Positions 1-7,990 of a stretch of DNA of 64,000 bases are shown here, piece after piece; position 1 is the first letter of the stretch, and the number at the start of each line of letters is the position of its first letter. The DNA is taken from assembly GCF_014656215.1 (NCBI RefSeq), contig NZ_BNBZ01000008.1, positions 213,976-277,975 of the forward strand, given 5' to 3'. The translations under genes and the position numbers were made by a program. Origin of the DNA: Streptomyces zaomyceticus. GTDB taxonomy: Bacteria; Actinomycetota; Actinomycetes; Streptomycetales; Streptomycetaceae. Below the pieces are notes generated by a model, which saw only the letters and a program-made list of their open reading frames with translations, made no database searches and was not told where the DNA came from.

Positions 1-470
1 AGCGGTGCGAGGCGCTGGCGGCCGAGCTGGGCCTGGCCGGCACGGTGACCTTCGAGGGCCGCGTCGACGACATCAAGGACGCCTACGCGGCCGGCAACGT
101 CGTGATGCTCTCCAGCATCAGCGAGGGCTTCCCCTTCACCCTGATCGAGGCGATGTCGTGCGGCCGTGCGACCGTCTCCACCGATGTCGGGGGCGTACGG
201 GAGGCGGTCGGCGACACCGGTCTGGTGGTGCCGCCGCGCGATCCGTCCGCGATGGCCACCGCCGCGCTCACCCTGCTCGGGGACCCCGTCCGGCGCCGGT
301 CGATGGGTGAGGCGGCCCGCCTGCGGGTGATCGAGCAGTTCACGCTCCGGCAGACCATCGACTCGTTCCGCGCCATCTATCACGAACTGGCCTCCGGCAG
401 ACGGGAGTCGCCCGTCCGTGTGGTCCTGCCCGCCCCGGTGGTCAGCGGCTCGGGGAGCTTCGCCGGATGA
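1..470 (+). CDS. GT4 glycosyltransferase, PelF-like (5' end cut by window edge)
   Basis: This is the C-terminal ~155 residues of a GT-B fold glycosyltransferase; the open frame enters from the left edge. It shows the retaining GT4 signature EGFPFTLIE (the EX7E motif that binds the nucleotide-sugar donor), then MSCGRATVSTDVGG and GDTGLVVPPRD, which is the usual order of the donor-binding Rossmann domain. It should act in the cytoplasm, adding sugars to a polysaccharide. The assignment to the PelF subgroup is an inference from the neighbours (a polytopic membrane protein, UDP-sugar enzymes and two galactosaminidase-type hydrolases). The stop overlaps the next start as ATGA, so the two are translationally coupled. 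Confidence 0.85.
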   Translation, partial: RCEALAAELGLAGTVTFEGRVDDIKDAYAAGNVVMLSSISEGFPFTLIEAMSCGRATVSTDVGGVREAVGDTGLVVPPRDPSAMATAALTLLGDPVRRRSMGEAARLRVIEQFTLRQTIDSFRAIYHELASGRRESPVRVVLPAPVVSGSGSFAG

Positions 471-1876
471 GCGGCCCGATCTTCCTCGAACCCGGCCGGG
501 CCGAGCAGGACACGCTCGCGATCCGGCTGGCGGCGGTGCCACGCCCCCGCCGCCGGCAGCAGGACGACGCGACGCTCGCCATCCGGCTGCCCCGGAAGGG
601 ACCCGACGAGGAGGCGGTCAGCGCGCTCGCCGCCGAACTCGCCGACCGGATAGGGCCCGCCGTCCATGCCTACGAGGTGGCCGCGCTCCTCGAGGCGGAC
701 GGACTGTCGGCCGCCGTGATCCAGGAACGGTACGGCCACCCCGATCTGTTCTCGCTGGCCTCGGCGCTGTACGAGCGGGTGCCCCGCGCGTTCCCCGAGC
801 CGGCCACGCCCGCCGCCGACCCCTGGCGGCCCGACACCGTGCGCTGTCTGCTGCGGGGCCTGCTCTTCGCGCTGCCCGCGCTGGCCTATCTGCTCACCGC
901 CCCGCTGTGGCGCGTCGACCGGCACGCGCCCGTCCTGATCGTGGCGGGCATCGTCTCCTGGGCATGGGGGCAGGCGCTCGGTCACCGCGCGCATCTGCGG
1001 CTGGCGACCGGCCGCCGGGAGGCGACGCTCACCCTGCTGACCGGCTCCGTGCTCGGGGCCGTCGTGGCCACGGGCCTCGCCGCCCTGCCCGCCGGAGGCG
1101 GCCCGGTCACCGCCGTGGCGGCGGCCCAGTCGCTCTACCTGGCGGGGGCGGGTGTGCTGCTGGTCCTGGGCCGGGAGCGGCTTCTCCTCGCCGCGCTCAG
1201 TCCGCTGATCGCCGGTGCGGCGGTCCTGCCCTGGTGGGAGCCGGGCACGCTGCTGCGCCTCGCCGTGCCGCTGCTCGCGCTGCTCGCCACGCTCGCCGCC
1301 GCCGCACTGGTCCTGGCCTCCGGCCTCGCCGTCCCGGCCGCCGCCGGTCCGCGGCCGCTGCTGCGCGCGTCCGTGCCGTACGGCCTGTTCGGGCTGGCCG
1401 CGGCGGTGCTGGTGATGCTGGAGGGCCGCCGGGACCCGTACGCGGTCATCGCCCTGACCCTGAGCATGGGCCCGGCGGAGTGGCTCCTCTACCGCTACCG
1501 GGGCCGTTCGGTCGCCGCGCTGCACGCCAGCGCGACACCCCGGGCCTTCCAGCTCCGCTCCTCGGGCGTCCTCGCCCTCTGTCTGTCCTGCTATCTCCTG
1601 CTCCTGCTGCCCGCGGCGCTGTTCACCGGCTCCCACGCCTTCGGCCTGCTGTCCCTCGCCGCGGTGCTGTGGACCGCCCTGCTCCTCCAGGCGTTCGGCG
1701 TGGCCTGGCCACCGGCCGCGGTCTGTCTCACCGCCGCCGGTGCCGCGGCGGCCTTCACCTGGCTGGGGCCCTCACCGGGGCACCCGGCGGTGCTGCCGGT
1801 GGTCTGCGGGGTGGCCGCGGTCGCACTCTGCGCCTGCACCGTCGTGCTCCTGGGCCGGCCGTCACCACACGCCTGA
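467..1876 (+). CDS. Polytopic membrane protein, candidate PelG-like polysaccharide exporter
   Basis: The protein has 469 residues. Residues 1-120 are soluble and charged, followed by roughly 11-12 hydrophobic segments to the C-terminus, for example LLFALPALAYLLTAPLW, VLIVAGIVSWAW and CLSCYLLLLLPAALF. Size and topology suit a flippase or exporter of the MATE/PST type such as PelG, but I see no family motif strong enough to prove it. The ATG overlaps the stop of the glycosyltransferase (ATGA), which argues that they work together. The role of moving a polysaccharide across the membrane is inferred from context. An alternative is an actinobacterial integral membrane protein with another role in the same pathway. 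Confidence 0.75.
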   Translation: MSGPIFLEPGRAEQDTLAIRLAAVPRPRRRQQDDATLAIRLPRKGPDEEAVSALAAELADRIGPAVHAYEVAALLEADGLSAAVIQERYGHPDLFSLASALYERVPRAFPEPATPAADPWRPDTVRCLLRGLLFALPALAYLLTAPLWRVDRHAPVLIVAGIVSWAWGQALGHRAHLRLATGRREATLTLLTGSVLGAVVATGLAALPAGGGPVTAVAAAQSLYLAGAGVLLVLGRERLLLAALSPLIAGAAVLPWWEPGTLLRLAVPLLALLATLAAAALVLASGLAVPAAAGPRPLLRASVPYGLFGLAAAVLVMLEGRRDPYAVIALTLSMGPAEWLLYRYRGRSVAALHASATPRAFQLRSSGVLALCLSCYLLLLLPAALFTGSHAFGLLSLAAVLWTALLLQAFGVAWPPAAVCLTAAGAAAAFTWLGPSPGHPAVLPVVCGVAAVALCACTVVLLGRPSPHA

Positions 1877-2034
1877 CGAGCGGGCGCACGGCGCTTCCCC
1901 GCCGGCACCACCGGCAGGACGCCGGCCGCGGCCGCGACGAATCAGCGCCACCTCACCACCGATCCGCCTCCGAACCACGCACCACGAACCACTACCGAGT
2001 CACTGCCGAACCACCGACGAAAGGAACCACAGAG

Positions 2035-3036
2035 TTGACCTCCGCACCGCTCGCCGCCGTCACCGGGGCCGAAGGGTTCATCGGCTCGCACCTCACCGAG
2101 CTGCTGGTCGCCTCCGGCTACCGGGTCAGGGCCATGGCCCAGTACAACTCGTTCTCCTCCTACGGCTGGCTGGAGACCCTGTCCCCCGACGTCCTCGACC
2201 ACGTGGAGATCGTGCTCGGCGACGTCCGCGACCCCGGCTCCGTGCGCTCCCTGCTCGAAGGAGCGGACTGCGCCTACCACCTCGCCGCGCTCATCGCGAT
2301 CCCGTACTCGTACCAGGCGCCGCACAGTTACGTGGACACCAACGTCACCGGCACCCTCAACGTGCTCGAGGCGGTCCGCGCACTGGGGACGCCCCGGCTG
2401 GTGCACACCTCGACCAGTGAGACGTACGGCACCGCTCTCACCGTGCCGATCACCGAGGACCACCCCATCAACACCCAGTCGCCGTACGCCGCTTCGAAGG
2501 CGGGCGGCGACCGGCTCGCCGACAGCTACCACGCGAGCTTCGGCACCCCCGTGGTGACGCTGCGCCCCTTCAACACCTTCGGCCCCCGCCAGTCGATGCG
2601 GGCCGTCATCCCCACCGTCATCGGGCAGGTGGCGGCCGGGGAACGCACCCTCACCCTCGGCGATCTGCGCCCCACCCGCGACTTCACGTTCGTCGAGGAC
2701 ACCGCCCGGGCGTTCCTCGCGGTGGGCACGGCGGCGGCGGAGCACGTCGTCGGCCGCACCTTCAACGCCGGGACGGGCGGGGAGATCTCCGTCGGCGACC
2801 TGGTCGCCCTGATCGGCAAGGTCATGGACGCGCCGCTCGACGTCCGCGAGGACCCCGAGCGCCTGCGGCCCGCCAACTCCGAGGTGATGCGGCTCGTCGC
2901 CGACGCGTCCCGGCTGACCGCGGCGACGGGCTGGCGTCCGGGCCGCTCCCTGGAGGAGGGCCTCGCGCGGACCGCCGAGTGGTTCGTCGACCCCGCGCAT
3001 CTGGCCCGGTACAAGACCGGCATCTACAACATCTGA
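2035..3036 (+). CDS. NAD-dependent nucleotide-sugar epimerase/4,6-dehydratase (extended SDR)
   Basis: The protein has 333 residues with the extended short-chain dehydrogenase fold. Its NAD-binding motif TGAEGFIGSH lies at residues 10-19 and the catalytic pair is Y151/K155 in SPYAASKAGG, preceded by the Ser/Thr-rich HTSTSETYG. The substrate segment RPFNTFGPRQS and the region after it look like LegB-type UDP-HexNAc 4,6-dehydratases and GDP-mannose 4,6-dehydratases, so it probably makes a modified sugar nucleotide for the polymer. The start is TTG, chosen because GAAAGGA lies 9 bases upstream and the NAD motif follows at once. A 158-base gap separates it from the membrane protein. The exact sugar cannot be read from the sequence. 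Confidence 0.85.
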   Translation: MTSAPLAAVTGAEGFIGSHLTELLVASGYRVRAMAQYNSFSSYGWLETLSPDVLDHVEIVLGDVRDPGSVRSLLEGADCAYHLAALIAIPYSYQAPHSYVDTNVTGTLNVLEAVRALGTPRLVHTSTSETYGTALTVPITEDHPINTQSPYAASKAGGDRLADSYHASFGTPVVTLRPFNTFGPRQSMRAVIPTVIGQVAAGERTLTLGDLRPTRDFTFVEDTARAFLAVGTAAAEHVVGRTFNAGTGGEISVGDLVALIGKVMDAPLDVREDPERLRPANSEVMRLVADASRLTAATGWRPGRSLEEGLARTAEWFVDPAHLARYKTGIYNI

Positions 3037-3068
3037 CCCACCCGGCACGTCCCCGCAGGAGGTTTGCC

Positions 3069-3782
3069 ATGCACGCTGTGATCCTGGCCGGTGGAAAGGG
3101 CGTCCGGCTGCGGCCGTACACCACCGCGCTGCCCAAACCGCTCGTCCCGATAGGCGACGAGCACGCCATCCTGGAAATCGTGCTGCGCCAGCTGTCCCAG
3201 TCCGGCTTCACCCACTGCACCCTCGCCATCGGCCACCTCGGCGAGATCATCCGCGCCTACGTCGGCGACGGGTCGCAGTGGGGCATGAGCATCGACTACG
3301 CCACCGAGGAGAGCCCGCTCGGCACCATGGGCCCGCTCCTCAATCTGCGCGACCGGCTGCCGGAGCACTTCCTGGTGATGAACGGCGACGTGCTCACCGA
3401 CCTCGACTACGCCGACGTCCTGCGCCGGCACGAGTTCTCGGCCGCGCCCCTGACCATCGCCACGTACGCCCGCAAGGTGCACATCGACTTCGGCGTGCTG
3501 ACCACCGATGCCAGCCGGGTGGTCGCCTTCACCGAGAAGCCGAGCATCGACTACCGGGTGTCCATGGGGGTCTACGGTGTCTCCCGGAGCACGCTCGACG
3601 CCTACACGCCCGGGCTTCCGCTCGGCTTCGACGAGCTGGTCCTCGACCTGCTCGCCGCCGAGACTCCCCCGCACGCCTACGAGTTCGACGGCTACTGGCT
3701 GGACATCGGGCGCCCCGACGACTACGACCGGGCCAACGCGGAGTTCACCAGCCGCAAGTCCCTTCTGCTCAAAGGAGCCTGA
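3069..3782 (+). CDS. Sugar-1-phosphate nucleotidyltransferase
   Basis: The protein has 237 residues and begins MHAVILAGGKGVRLRPYT, the LAGGxGxRLxP pyrophosphorylase signature that binds NTP, followed by KPLVPIGD. A downstream FVEKP-like element (FTEKPS) and MNGDVLTD, which carries a metal-binding Asp, complete the family pattern. It should join an NTP to a hexose or hexosamine 1-phosphate in the cytoplasm and so supply the neighbouring SDR enzymes. The start is supported by AGGAGG seven bases upstream, and it lies 32 bases after the dehydratase. It is shorter than RmlA or GlmU and lacks their C-terminal extension, closer to the short guanylyl/cytidylyl-type enzymes. The nucleotide is not determined. 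Confidence 0.85.
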   Translation: MHAVILAGGKGVRLRPYTTALPKPLVPIGDEHAILEIVLRQLSQSGFTHCTLAIGHLGEIIRAYVGDGSQWGMSIDYATEESPLGTMGPLLNLRDRLPEHFLVMNGDVLTDLDYADVLRRHEFSAAPLTIATYARKVHIDFGVLTTDASRVVAFTEKPSIDYRVSMGVYGVSRSTLDAYTPGLPLGFDELVLDLLAAETPPHAYEFDGYWLDIGRPDDYDRANAEFTSRKSLLLKGA

Positions 3783-3788
3783 GCACCG

Positions 3789-4763
3789 ATGCGGATCCTC
3801 GTCCTGGGCGCCGGCGGATATCTGGGCGGCCATGTGACCGAGCGGCTGCGTGCCCTGCCGGACACGCACCTGCTCGTCGGCGGCCGCTCCCCGGCGGCCG
3901 ACGTCACCGTCGACCTCGCCTCCGACAGCCCGTACGAGCTGGCCAGGGCGCTGGCGAAGGCCGCGCCCGACGCCGTCGTCAACTGCGCGGGCGCCGTCGG
4001 GGGTGACGCCGTCACGCTCACGGAGGTGAACGCGCGCGGGCCCGCGGTGCTGTGCGCGGCCCTGCGCGAGGCGGCGCCCTCGGCCCGGCTGGTCCACCTG
4101 GGCTCGGCGGCGGAGTACGGCCCCGGCACGATCGGCCGACGGGTGACGGAGTCGGAGACACCGGGCCCGGCCGGACTGTACGGCGCGACCAAGCTGGCGG
4201 GCACGCTCGCGGTGAGCGCGTCGGGACTGGACGCGGTGGTCCTGAGGGTGGGCAATCCCGTGGGCGCCGGGGCGCCGCCCACGGCCCTGCCCGGCCGGGT
4301 CACCGCGCTGCTCGCCGAGGCGGAGTCCGAGGAGGCGGGTGCCGGCGCGGGCGGTGACGCGTACGGGTCCGGTGACGGACCGGGTGCCGCCGAGCTGCGG
4401 CTCGGTGACCTGTCCGCGTACCGCGACTTCGTGGACGCGCGGGACGTGGCACGGGCGGTGGAACTGGCGGCCGTCACGCCGGGACCCCTGCCGCCCGTCC
4501 TCAACGTCGGCGGCGGCGAGGCCCTGCCGGTGCGCGAGCTGGTGCGCAGACTCGCCGACGTCGCGGGGTTCCGCGGGCGGATCGTCGAGGCGGACGGGGC
4601 CGGATCGGCCCGGTCCGCCCAGGTGTCGTGGCAGTGCTCCGACATCACCGCCGCCCGTCTCGCCCTCGGCTGGCGGCCGGTCCACTCCCTCGACGCGTCG
4701 CTCGACGCGCTGTGGTCGTCGCGGACCCACACCCGCGCACCCGACCGGGTGGCGGCGCCGTGA
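3789..4763 (+). CDS. NAD(P)-dependent SDR, sugar-nucleotide reductase/epimerase
   Basis: The protein has 324 residues. MRILVLGAGGYLGGHV is a clear GxxGxxG dinucleotide-binding start, and GLYGATKLAG gives the catalytic YxxxK. AEYGPGTIG and DFVDARDVARAV match extended SDRs that act on sugar nucleotides, resembling RmlD and dTDP-sugar epimerases more than the dehydratase upstream. It starts 6 bases after the nucleotidyltransferase and ends in a GTGA overlap with the next gene, so it belongs to the same operon. The internal stretch at residues ~178-198 is rich in Gly, Ala, Asp and Glu and looks like a low-complexity loop. It probably sets the final stereochemistry or oxidation state of the donor sugar; the substrate is unknown. 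Confidence 0.8.
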   Translation: MRILVLGAGGYLGGHVTERLRALPDTHLLVGGRSPAADVTVDLASDSPYELARALAKAAPDAVVNCAGAVGGDAVTLTEVNARGPAVLCAALREAAPSARLVHLGSAAEYGPGTIGRRVTESETPGPAGLYGATKLAGTLAVSASGLDAVVLRVGNPVGAGAPPTALPGRVTALLAEAESEEAGAGAGGDAYGSGDGPGAAELRLGDLSAYRDFVDARDVARAVELAAVTPGPLPPVLNVGGGEALPVRELVRRLADVAGFRGRIVEADGAGSARSAQVSWQCSDITAARLALGWRPVHSLDASLDALWSSRTHTRAPDRVAAP

Positions 4764-5422
4764 GCCTGCTGATCCCGTTGTACGTCCATCCGGCGGAGGA
4801 TCCGGACGCGTGGCACCGGCTGATCGCCCGTGCCGCGCGTACGTACGCCGTCGTGCTCAACCCCGCGAGCGGCCCGGGTGACGCGCCGGATCCGGCGTTC
4901 GCCTCCGCCGCCCGCGCCCTGCGGTCGGCGGGGGCCCGGCTGCTCGGCTACGTGGACACGGACTACGGCATGCGCGACGCGGAGCGGATCACCGCGGAGG
5001 CGCTCCGGCACCAGGAGTGGTACGGGGTGGACGGCTGCTTCCTCGACCGGACGACGGCGGGGCGGGACGGTCTGGCGGACTGCAGGCGCCTGGTGCGTTC
5101 GCTCCGCAGGGCGGGCGTCTCCCCGGTGGTCCTCAACCCGGGTGTCCACCCCGACCCCGGCTATGCGCGACTCGCCGACCTGACGGTCACCTTCGAGGGC
5201 CACTGGTCCTCGTACGTGTCGGCCTTCACCCGCCCGTCCTGGGCGGCGCGCCTGGCACCCGAACGGATCTGCCACCTCGTGTACGGGGTTCCCGGCCCGC
5301 TCGTCCCGCTCGCCGTGCGCACCGCGCGGGAGCGGGGCGCGGGGGTGTGCGGCCCGGTGACGGGGGAACCCCCCAACCCCTGGGCGGGGCTGACCCCGGC
5401 GCTGGTGGAGGCGGACCGGTGA
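4760..5422 (+). CDS. Spherulin-4 family protein, GH135-like
   Basis: The protein has 220 residues and a GTG start overlapping the previous stop (GTGA). It begins LLIPLYVHP and continues VVLNPASGPG, LLGYVDTDYGMR, YGVDGCFLDR and VVLNPGVHP, the pattern of the spherulation-specific family 4. The fungal member Sph3 founded GH135 and cleaves galactosaminogalactan. The Asp residues at the ends of the strands in YVDTDYG and GCFLDR are candidate catalytic or binding residues. No signal peptide or membrane segment is visible, so the protein as read would be cytoplasmic, which is odd for a polysaccharide hydrolase. Its stop overlaps the start of the GH114 lipoprotein gene. The substrate is inferred from the family and the neighbour. 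Confidence 0.8.
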   Translation: MSLLIPLYVHPAEDPDAWHRLIARAARTYAVVLNPASGPGDAPDPAFASAARALRSAGARLLGYVDTDYGMRDAERITAEALRHQEWYGVDGCFLDRTTAGRDGLADCRRLVRSLRRAGVSPVVLNPGVHPDPGYARLADLTVTFEGHWSSYVSAFTRPSWAARLAPERICHLVYGVPGPLVPLAVRTARERGAGVCGPVTGEPPNPWAGLTPALVEADR

Positions 5423-6411
5423 GGCGGTCACGGGCGGCGGCCCCGGTGGCCGTACTCCTGCTGTTGGCCGTCCTCGCCGCCTGCTCCGGCGCCCCCGACC
5501 GGCCGGCGGAGCACGCGGCCGGTCGGCCGCCCGGGCCGACGGCGGGCCCCCCGACCGGCCCGAGCTCCGGACCGGGCTCGGGCCCGGCGACCGTTTCCCC
5601 CTCCGGCCCCTCGAAGGGCGCCACGACCGGACCTCCCGGCGGCGCCACGACCCACCCCACCGGCCGGCCGACCGGCCGCCCTCCCACCGGCTCCGCGAGC
5701 CGCCCCGCGCCCACGCGATGGCAGCCGCGTCCCGGAGTTGCCTGGCAGTGGCAGCTCGACGGCAAGGTCGACCCGTCCGTCGACGTCCCGGTGTACGACA
5801 TCGACGGATTCGAGAACAGCGCCGCCGACGTGGCGCGGCTGCACCGGGACGGCCGCAAGGTGATCTGTTACATCAACGTCGGGGCCTGGGAGGACTACCG
5901 CCCCGACCGGGACGCCTTCCCGCGCTCCGTCCTGGGCGGGCCCAACGGCTGGCACGGCGAACGCTGGCTGGACATCCGCCGCGTCCCGGTCCTCCGGCCC
6001 CTCATGGAACGGCGCTTCGACATGTGCCGCGACAAGGGATTCGACGCGGTGGAGCCGGACCTGATGGAGGGGTACGCCAACGACACCGGCTTCCCGCTGA
6101 CGGCGGACGACCAGCTCCGCTACAACCGCATGATCGCGGAGATCGCCCACGAGCGCGGTCTCGCCGTCGGCCTCAAGAACGACCTCGCCCAGATCCCCCG
6201 GCTCGTCCACCACTTCGACTTCGCGGTCAACGAGGAGTGCGCGGAGTTCGACGAGTGCGCGCTGCTCGCCCCCTTCGTCGCCGCGGGCAAGGCGGTGTTC
6301 CACGTGGAGTACTCGGAGCCCACGACCGGGTTCTGCCCCGAGGCCCGAGCCCTGCGGCTGTCGTCGATGCTGAAGAATCCGGAGCTGGACGTGTGGCGCA
6401 GACCCTGCTGA
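5419..6411 (+). CDS. Lipoprotein endo-alpha-1,4-polygalactosaminidase-like, GH114
   Basis: The protein has 330 residues. A short signal ends in the lipobox LAAC (Cys at ~22), so the protein should be anchored on the outer face of the membrane. Residues ~25-100 are a Pro/Gly/Ser/Thr linker with repeated GP pairs. The catalytic domain follows: WQWQLDGKVD, VYDIDGFEN, KVICYINVGAWED, GFDAVEPDLMEGY, GLKNDLAQ and FAVNEECAEF, the hallmark order of GH114 (TM1410-type) enzymes. VEPD and NEEC carry the likely acidic catalytic residues. GTG is the start because of the GTGA overlap with the GH135-like gene. It probably trims a galactosamine-containing exopolymer made by this operon. Confidence 0.88.
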   Translation: MRRSRAAAPVAVLLLLAVLAACSGAPDRPAEHAAGRPPGPTAGPPTGPSSGPGSGPATVSPSGPSKGATTGPPGGATTHPTGRPTGRPPTGSASRPAPTRWQPRPGVAWQWQLDGKVDPSVDVPVYDIDGFENSAADVARLHRDGRKVICYINVGAWEDYRPDRDAFPRSVLGGPNGWHGERWLDIRRVPVLRPLMERRFDMCRDKGFDAVEPDLMEGYANDTGFPLTADDQLRYNRMIAEIAHERGLAVGLKNDLAQIPRLVHHFDFAVNEECAEFDECALLAPFVAAGKAVFHVEYSEPTTGFCPEARALRLSSMLKNPELDVWRRPC

Positions 6412-6436
6412 CCCCGCTGACCTCCGAGGAGCTTCC

Positions 6437-7006
6437 GTGATCACCTGGCGTCGGGTCACCGAGGACGACTTTCCGCTGCTCCGGCGGTGGCTGTCCCGGC
6501 CGCATGTCGCGCGCTGGTGGAACCACGAGACGGACGCGGCCGCCGTGGCCCGCGACTTCGGCCCGGTCGCCCGCGGCGAGGAACCCGCGGAGGACTGGAT
6601 CGCGCTGCTGGACGGCGTACCTCTGGGGCTCGTCCAGCGGTGCCTCTGGGACGACTATCCGGAGTACCTGGCGGAGCTGGCGTCGGTGACGGAGGTCCCT
6701 CGGGGCGCGGCGACGATCGACTATCTGATCGGCGATCCGGAGTTCACCGGCCGGGGTGTCGGGCCACGGGTGATCGGCGCCATGATCGAGCGCACCTGGC
6801 TCGACCACCCGGGTACCCCGTCGGTCCTCGTCCCGGTGGTGGCCGCCAACCGGGCGTCGTGGCGGGCGCTGGAGAAGGCGGGCCTGGTGCGGGTCGCCGA
6901 GGGCGAGATGGAGCCGGACAACCCGATCGACGATCGCCTGCACTACGTCTACCGGATCGACCGGCCCCCGGTGGGCGGCGCGACGCCGCATCCGCCCACC
7001 GGCTGA
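6437..7006 (+). CDS. GNAT acetyltransferase of the AAC(6')/siderophore type
   Basis: The protein has 189 residues. WLSRPHVARWW near the N-terminus is characteristic of the aminoglycoside 6'-N-acetyltransferase and IucB-like (Acetyltransf_8) branch of GNAT. DYLIGDPEFTGRGVGPRVI is motif A, with the acetyl-CoA phosphate loop, and NRASWRALEKAGL is motif B. The start is GTG with GAGGAG upstream, and the gene lies 25 bases after the GH114 stop, so it may be co-transcribed. The acceptor cannot be told from sequence. Aminoglycosides, a siderophore precursor or an amino sugar of the adjacent pathway are all possible, and only the last would fit the operon. Confidence 0.8.
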   Translation: MITWRRVTEDDFPLLRRWLSRPHVARWWNHETDAAAVARDFGPVARGEEPAEDWIALLDGVPLGLVQRCLWDDYPEYLAELASVTEVPRGAATIDYLIGDPEFTGRGVGPRVIGAMIERTWLDHPGTPSVLVPVVAANRASWRALEKAGLVRVAEGEMEPDNPIDDRLHYVYRIDRPPVGGATPHPPTG

Positions 7007-7029
7007 GCACGAAGCCGGCCCCTCACGGC

Positions 7030-7089
7030 GGCCGGGGTACGACGCCGTCCCTTCTCACCGGCCGGGGTACGACGCCGGTCCCGCCCGCG
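7030..7089. repeat. Two-copy 30-bp direct repeat in a convergent gap
   Basis: The 18-bp core GGCCGGGGTACGACGCCG occurs at 7030-7047 and again at 7060-7077, and the flanking bases also match in part, so the period is 30 bp. A third, degraded unit may follow. It fills the space between the 3' ends of the acetyltransferase and the DUF4232 lipoprotein gene. No function is evident. Confidence 0.7.
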
Positions 7090-7118
7090 GGCCGATGCGT
7101 GACGGCGCTTCCGTACGC

Positions 7119-7811
7119 CTACAGGCTGAGCGCGTCCTCGGCGTTCGTCATCCAGGCGGTCACGGAGTTCTTGCCGGACGCCACGTACAGCCCGGGGGTG
7201 GATGCCTTGAGCGGCTTCTGCTCCAGGTCGGACTCGGTGTTCATCGTCATCGCGATCGAGTGCACCGTCGAGCCCGTGCCGTCCTTGATGCCGCCCATCA
7301 GTCCCGCGTAGGCCGACTGGCCCGGCGCGAGCCTGATCGCGTCCTCGATGCCGGGGGCCGGGCCCCGCTCGACGGCCTGCCCGTCGAGGTCGCCGAAGGT
7401 GACGACCGGGTGTCCCAGCGCCCTGCACGGCTTGCTGCCCTTGTTGGTGATCTTCAACAGATAGCTGCTGGTCGTGGGCTCGGCCAGGGTGGCGGTGAAG
7501 GTCAGGTCGAACGTGCTGCACGGGAACACGTCGTAGTCCGGGTCGGTCGACGAGCCGCCGCCCCCGGGCGCTCCCGTGTCCGGCGTGGCCGACGGCTTCG
7601 CCGGCTTCGAGGGAGCCGGGGTCTTCGCCGGGGGCGTCGGCGTCGCGGTCTTCGCCGGCGTCGCGGTCTTGGTCGGCGTGGCGGTCTTGGTCGGGGCCGT
7701 CGGCGGCGCCTCGGGGCCGCCCGCCGCACCGTCCTCGGTGGGCCCACAGGCGGTCAGGGCGAGCGCGGACACGGCGACGAGAACGGCGGCGGCTCTGCGA
7801 ACGGTGCTCAT
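7119..7811 (-). CDS. DUF4232 lipoprotein with Thr/Pro/Lys repeat linker
   Basis: The protein has 230 residues. The N-terminus VRRAAAVLVAVSALALTAC is a lipoprotein signal with lipobox LTAC, so it is exported and lipid-anchored. Residues ~40-90 form a linker of repeated TPTKTAT-type units encoded by short DNA repeats, likely to vary in length. The C-terminal ~130 residues resemble DUF4232: FTATLAEPTTSSYLLKITNKG, then CRALGHP and LAPGQSAYAGL, an immunoglobulin-like beta sandwich common in actinomycete cell-surface proteins. Two Cys in this domain may pair. No ligand or partner is known, and no operon partner is adjacent. Confidence 0.8.
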   Translation of the reverse strand: MSTVRRAAAVLVAVSALALTACGPTEDGAAGGPEAPPTAPTKTATPTKTATPAKTATPTPPAKTPAPSKPAKPSATPDTGAPGGGGSSTDPDYDVFPCSTFDLTFTATLAEPTTSSYLLKITNKGSKPCRALGHPVVTFGDLDGQAVERGPAPGIEDAIRLAPGQSAYAGLMGGIKDGTGSTVHSIAMTMNTESDLEQKPLKASTPGLYVASGKNSVTAWMTNAEDALSL

Positions 7812-7990
7812 GACGGTGTCCCCCGATGGTGATGCGCGACCTGACGCGCTGCCGAGCTGAGTGGAGTTCCAGCGTGCCGGGGAAACTTCACGGCTTGGTG
7901 ACGATGTCTTGCCGAAATCACCACGGTCATGCGCGCGCCATGGCCCGCTCGACGCCGCCCCGGCCGGGCGGGGCCGGGCGGTTCACCGCC

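Noticed and set aside
380..1636. Long minus-strand open frame over the membrane-protein gene
   Set aside because: Its product is Gly/Arg/Gln-rich low complexity, the typical shadow of a GC-rich plus-strand gene with clear membrane helices.
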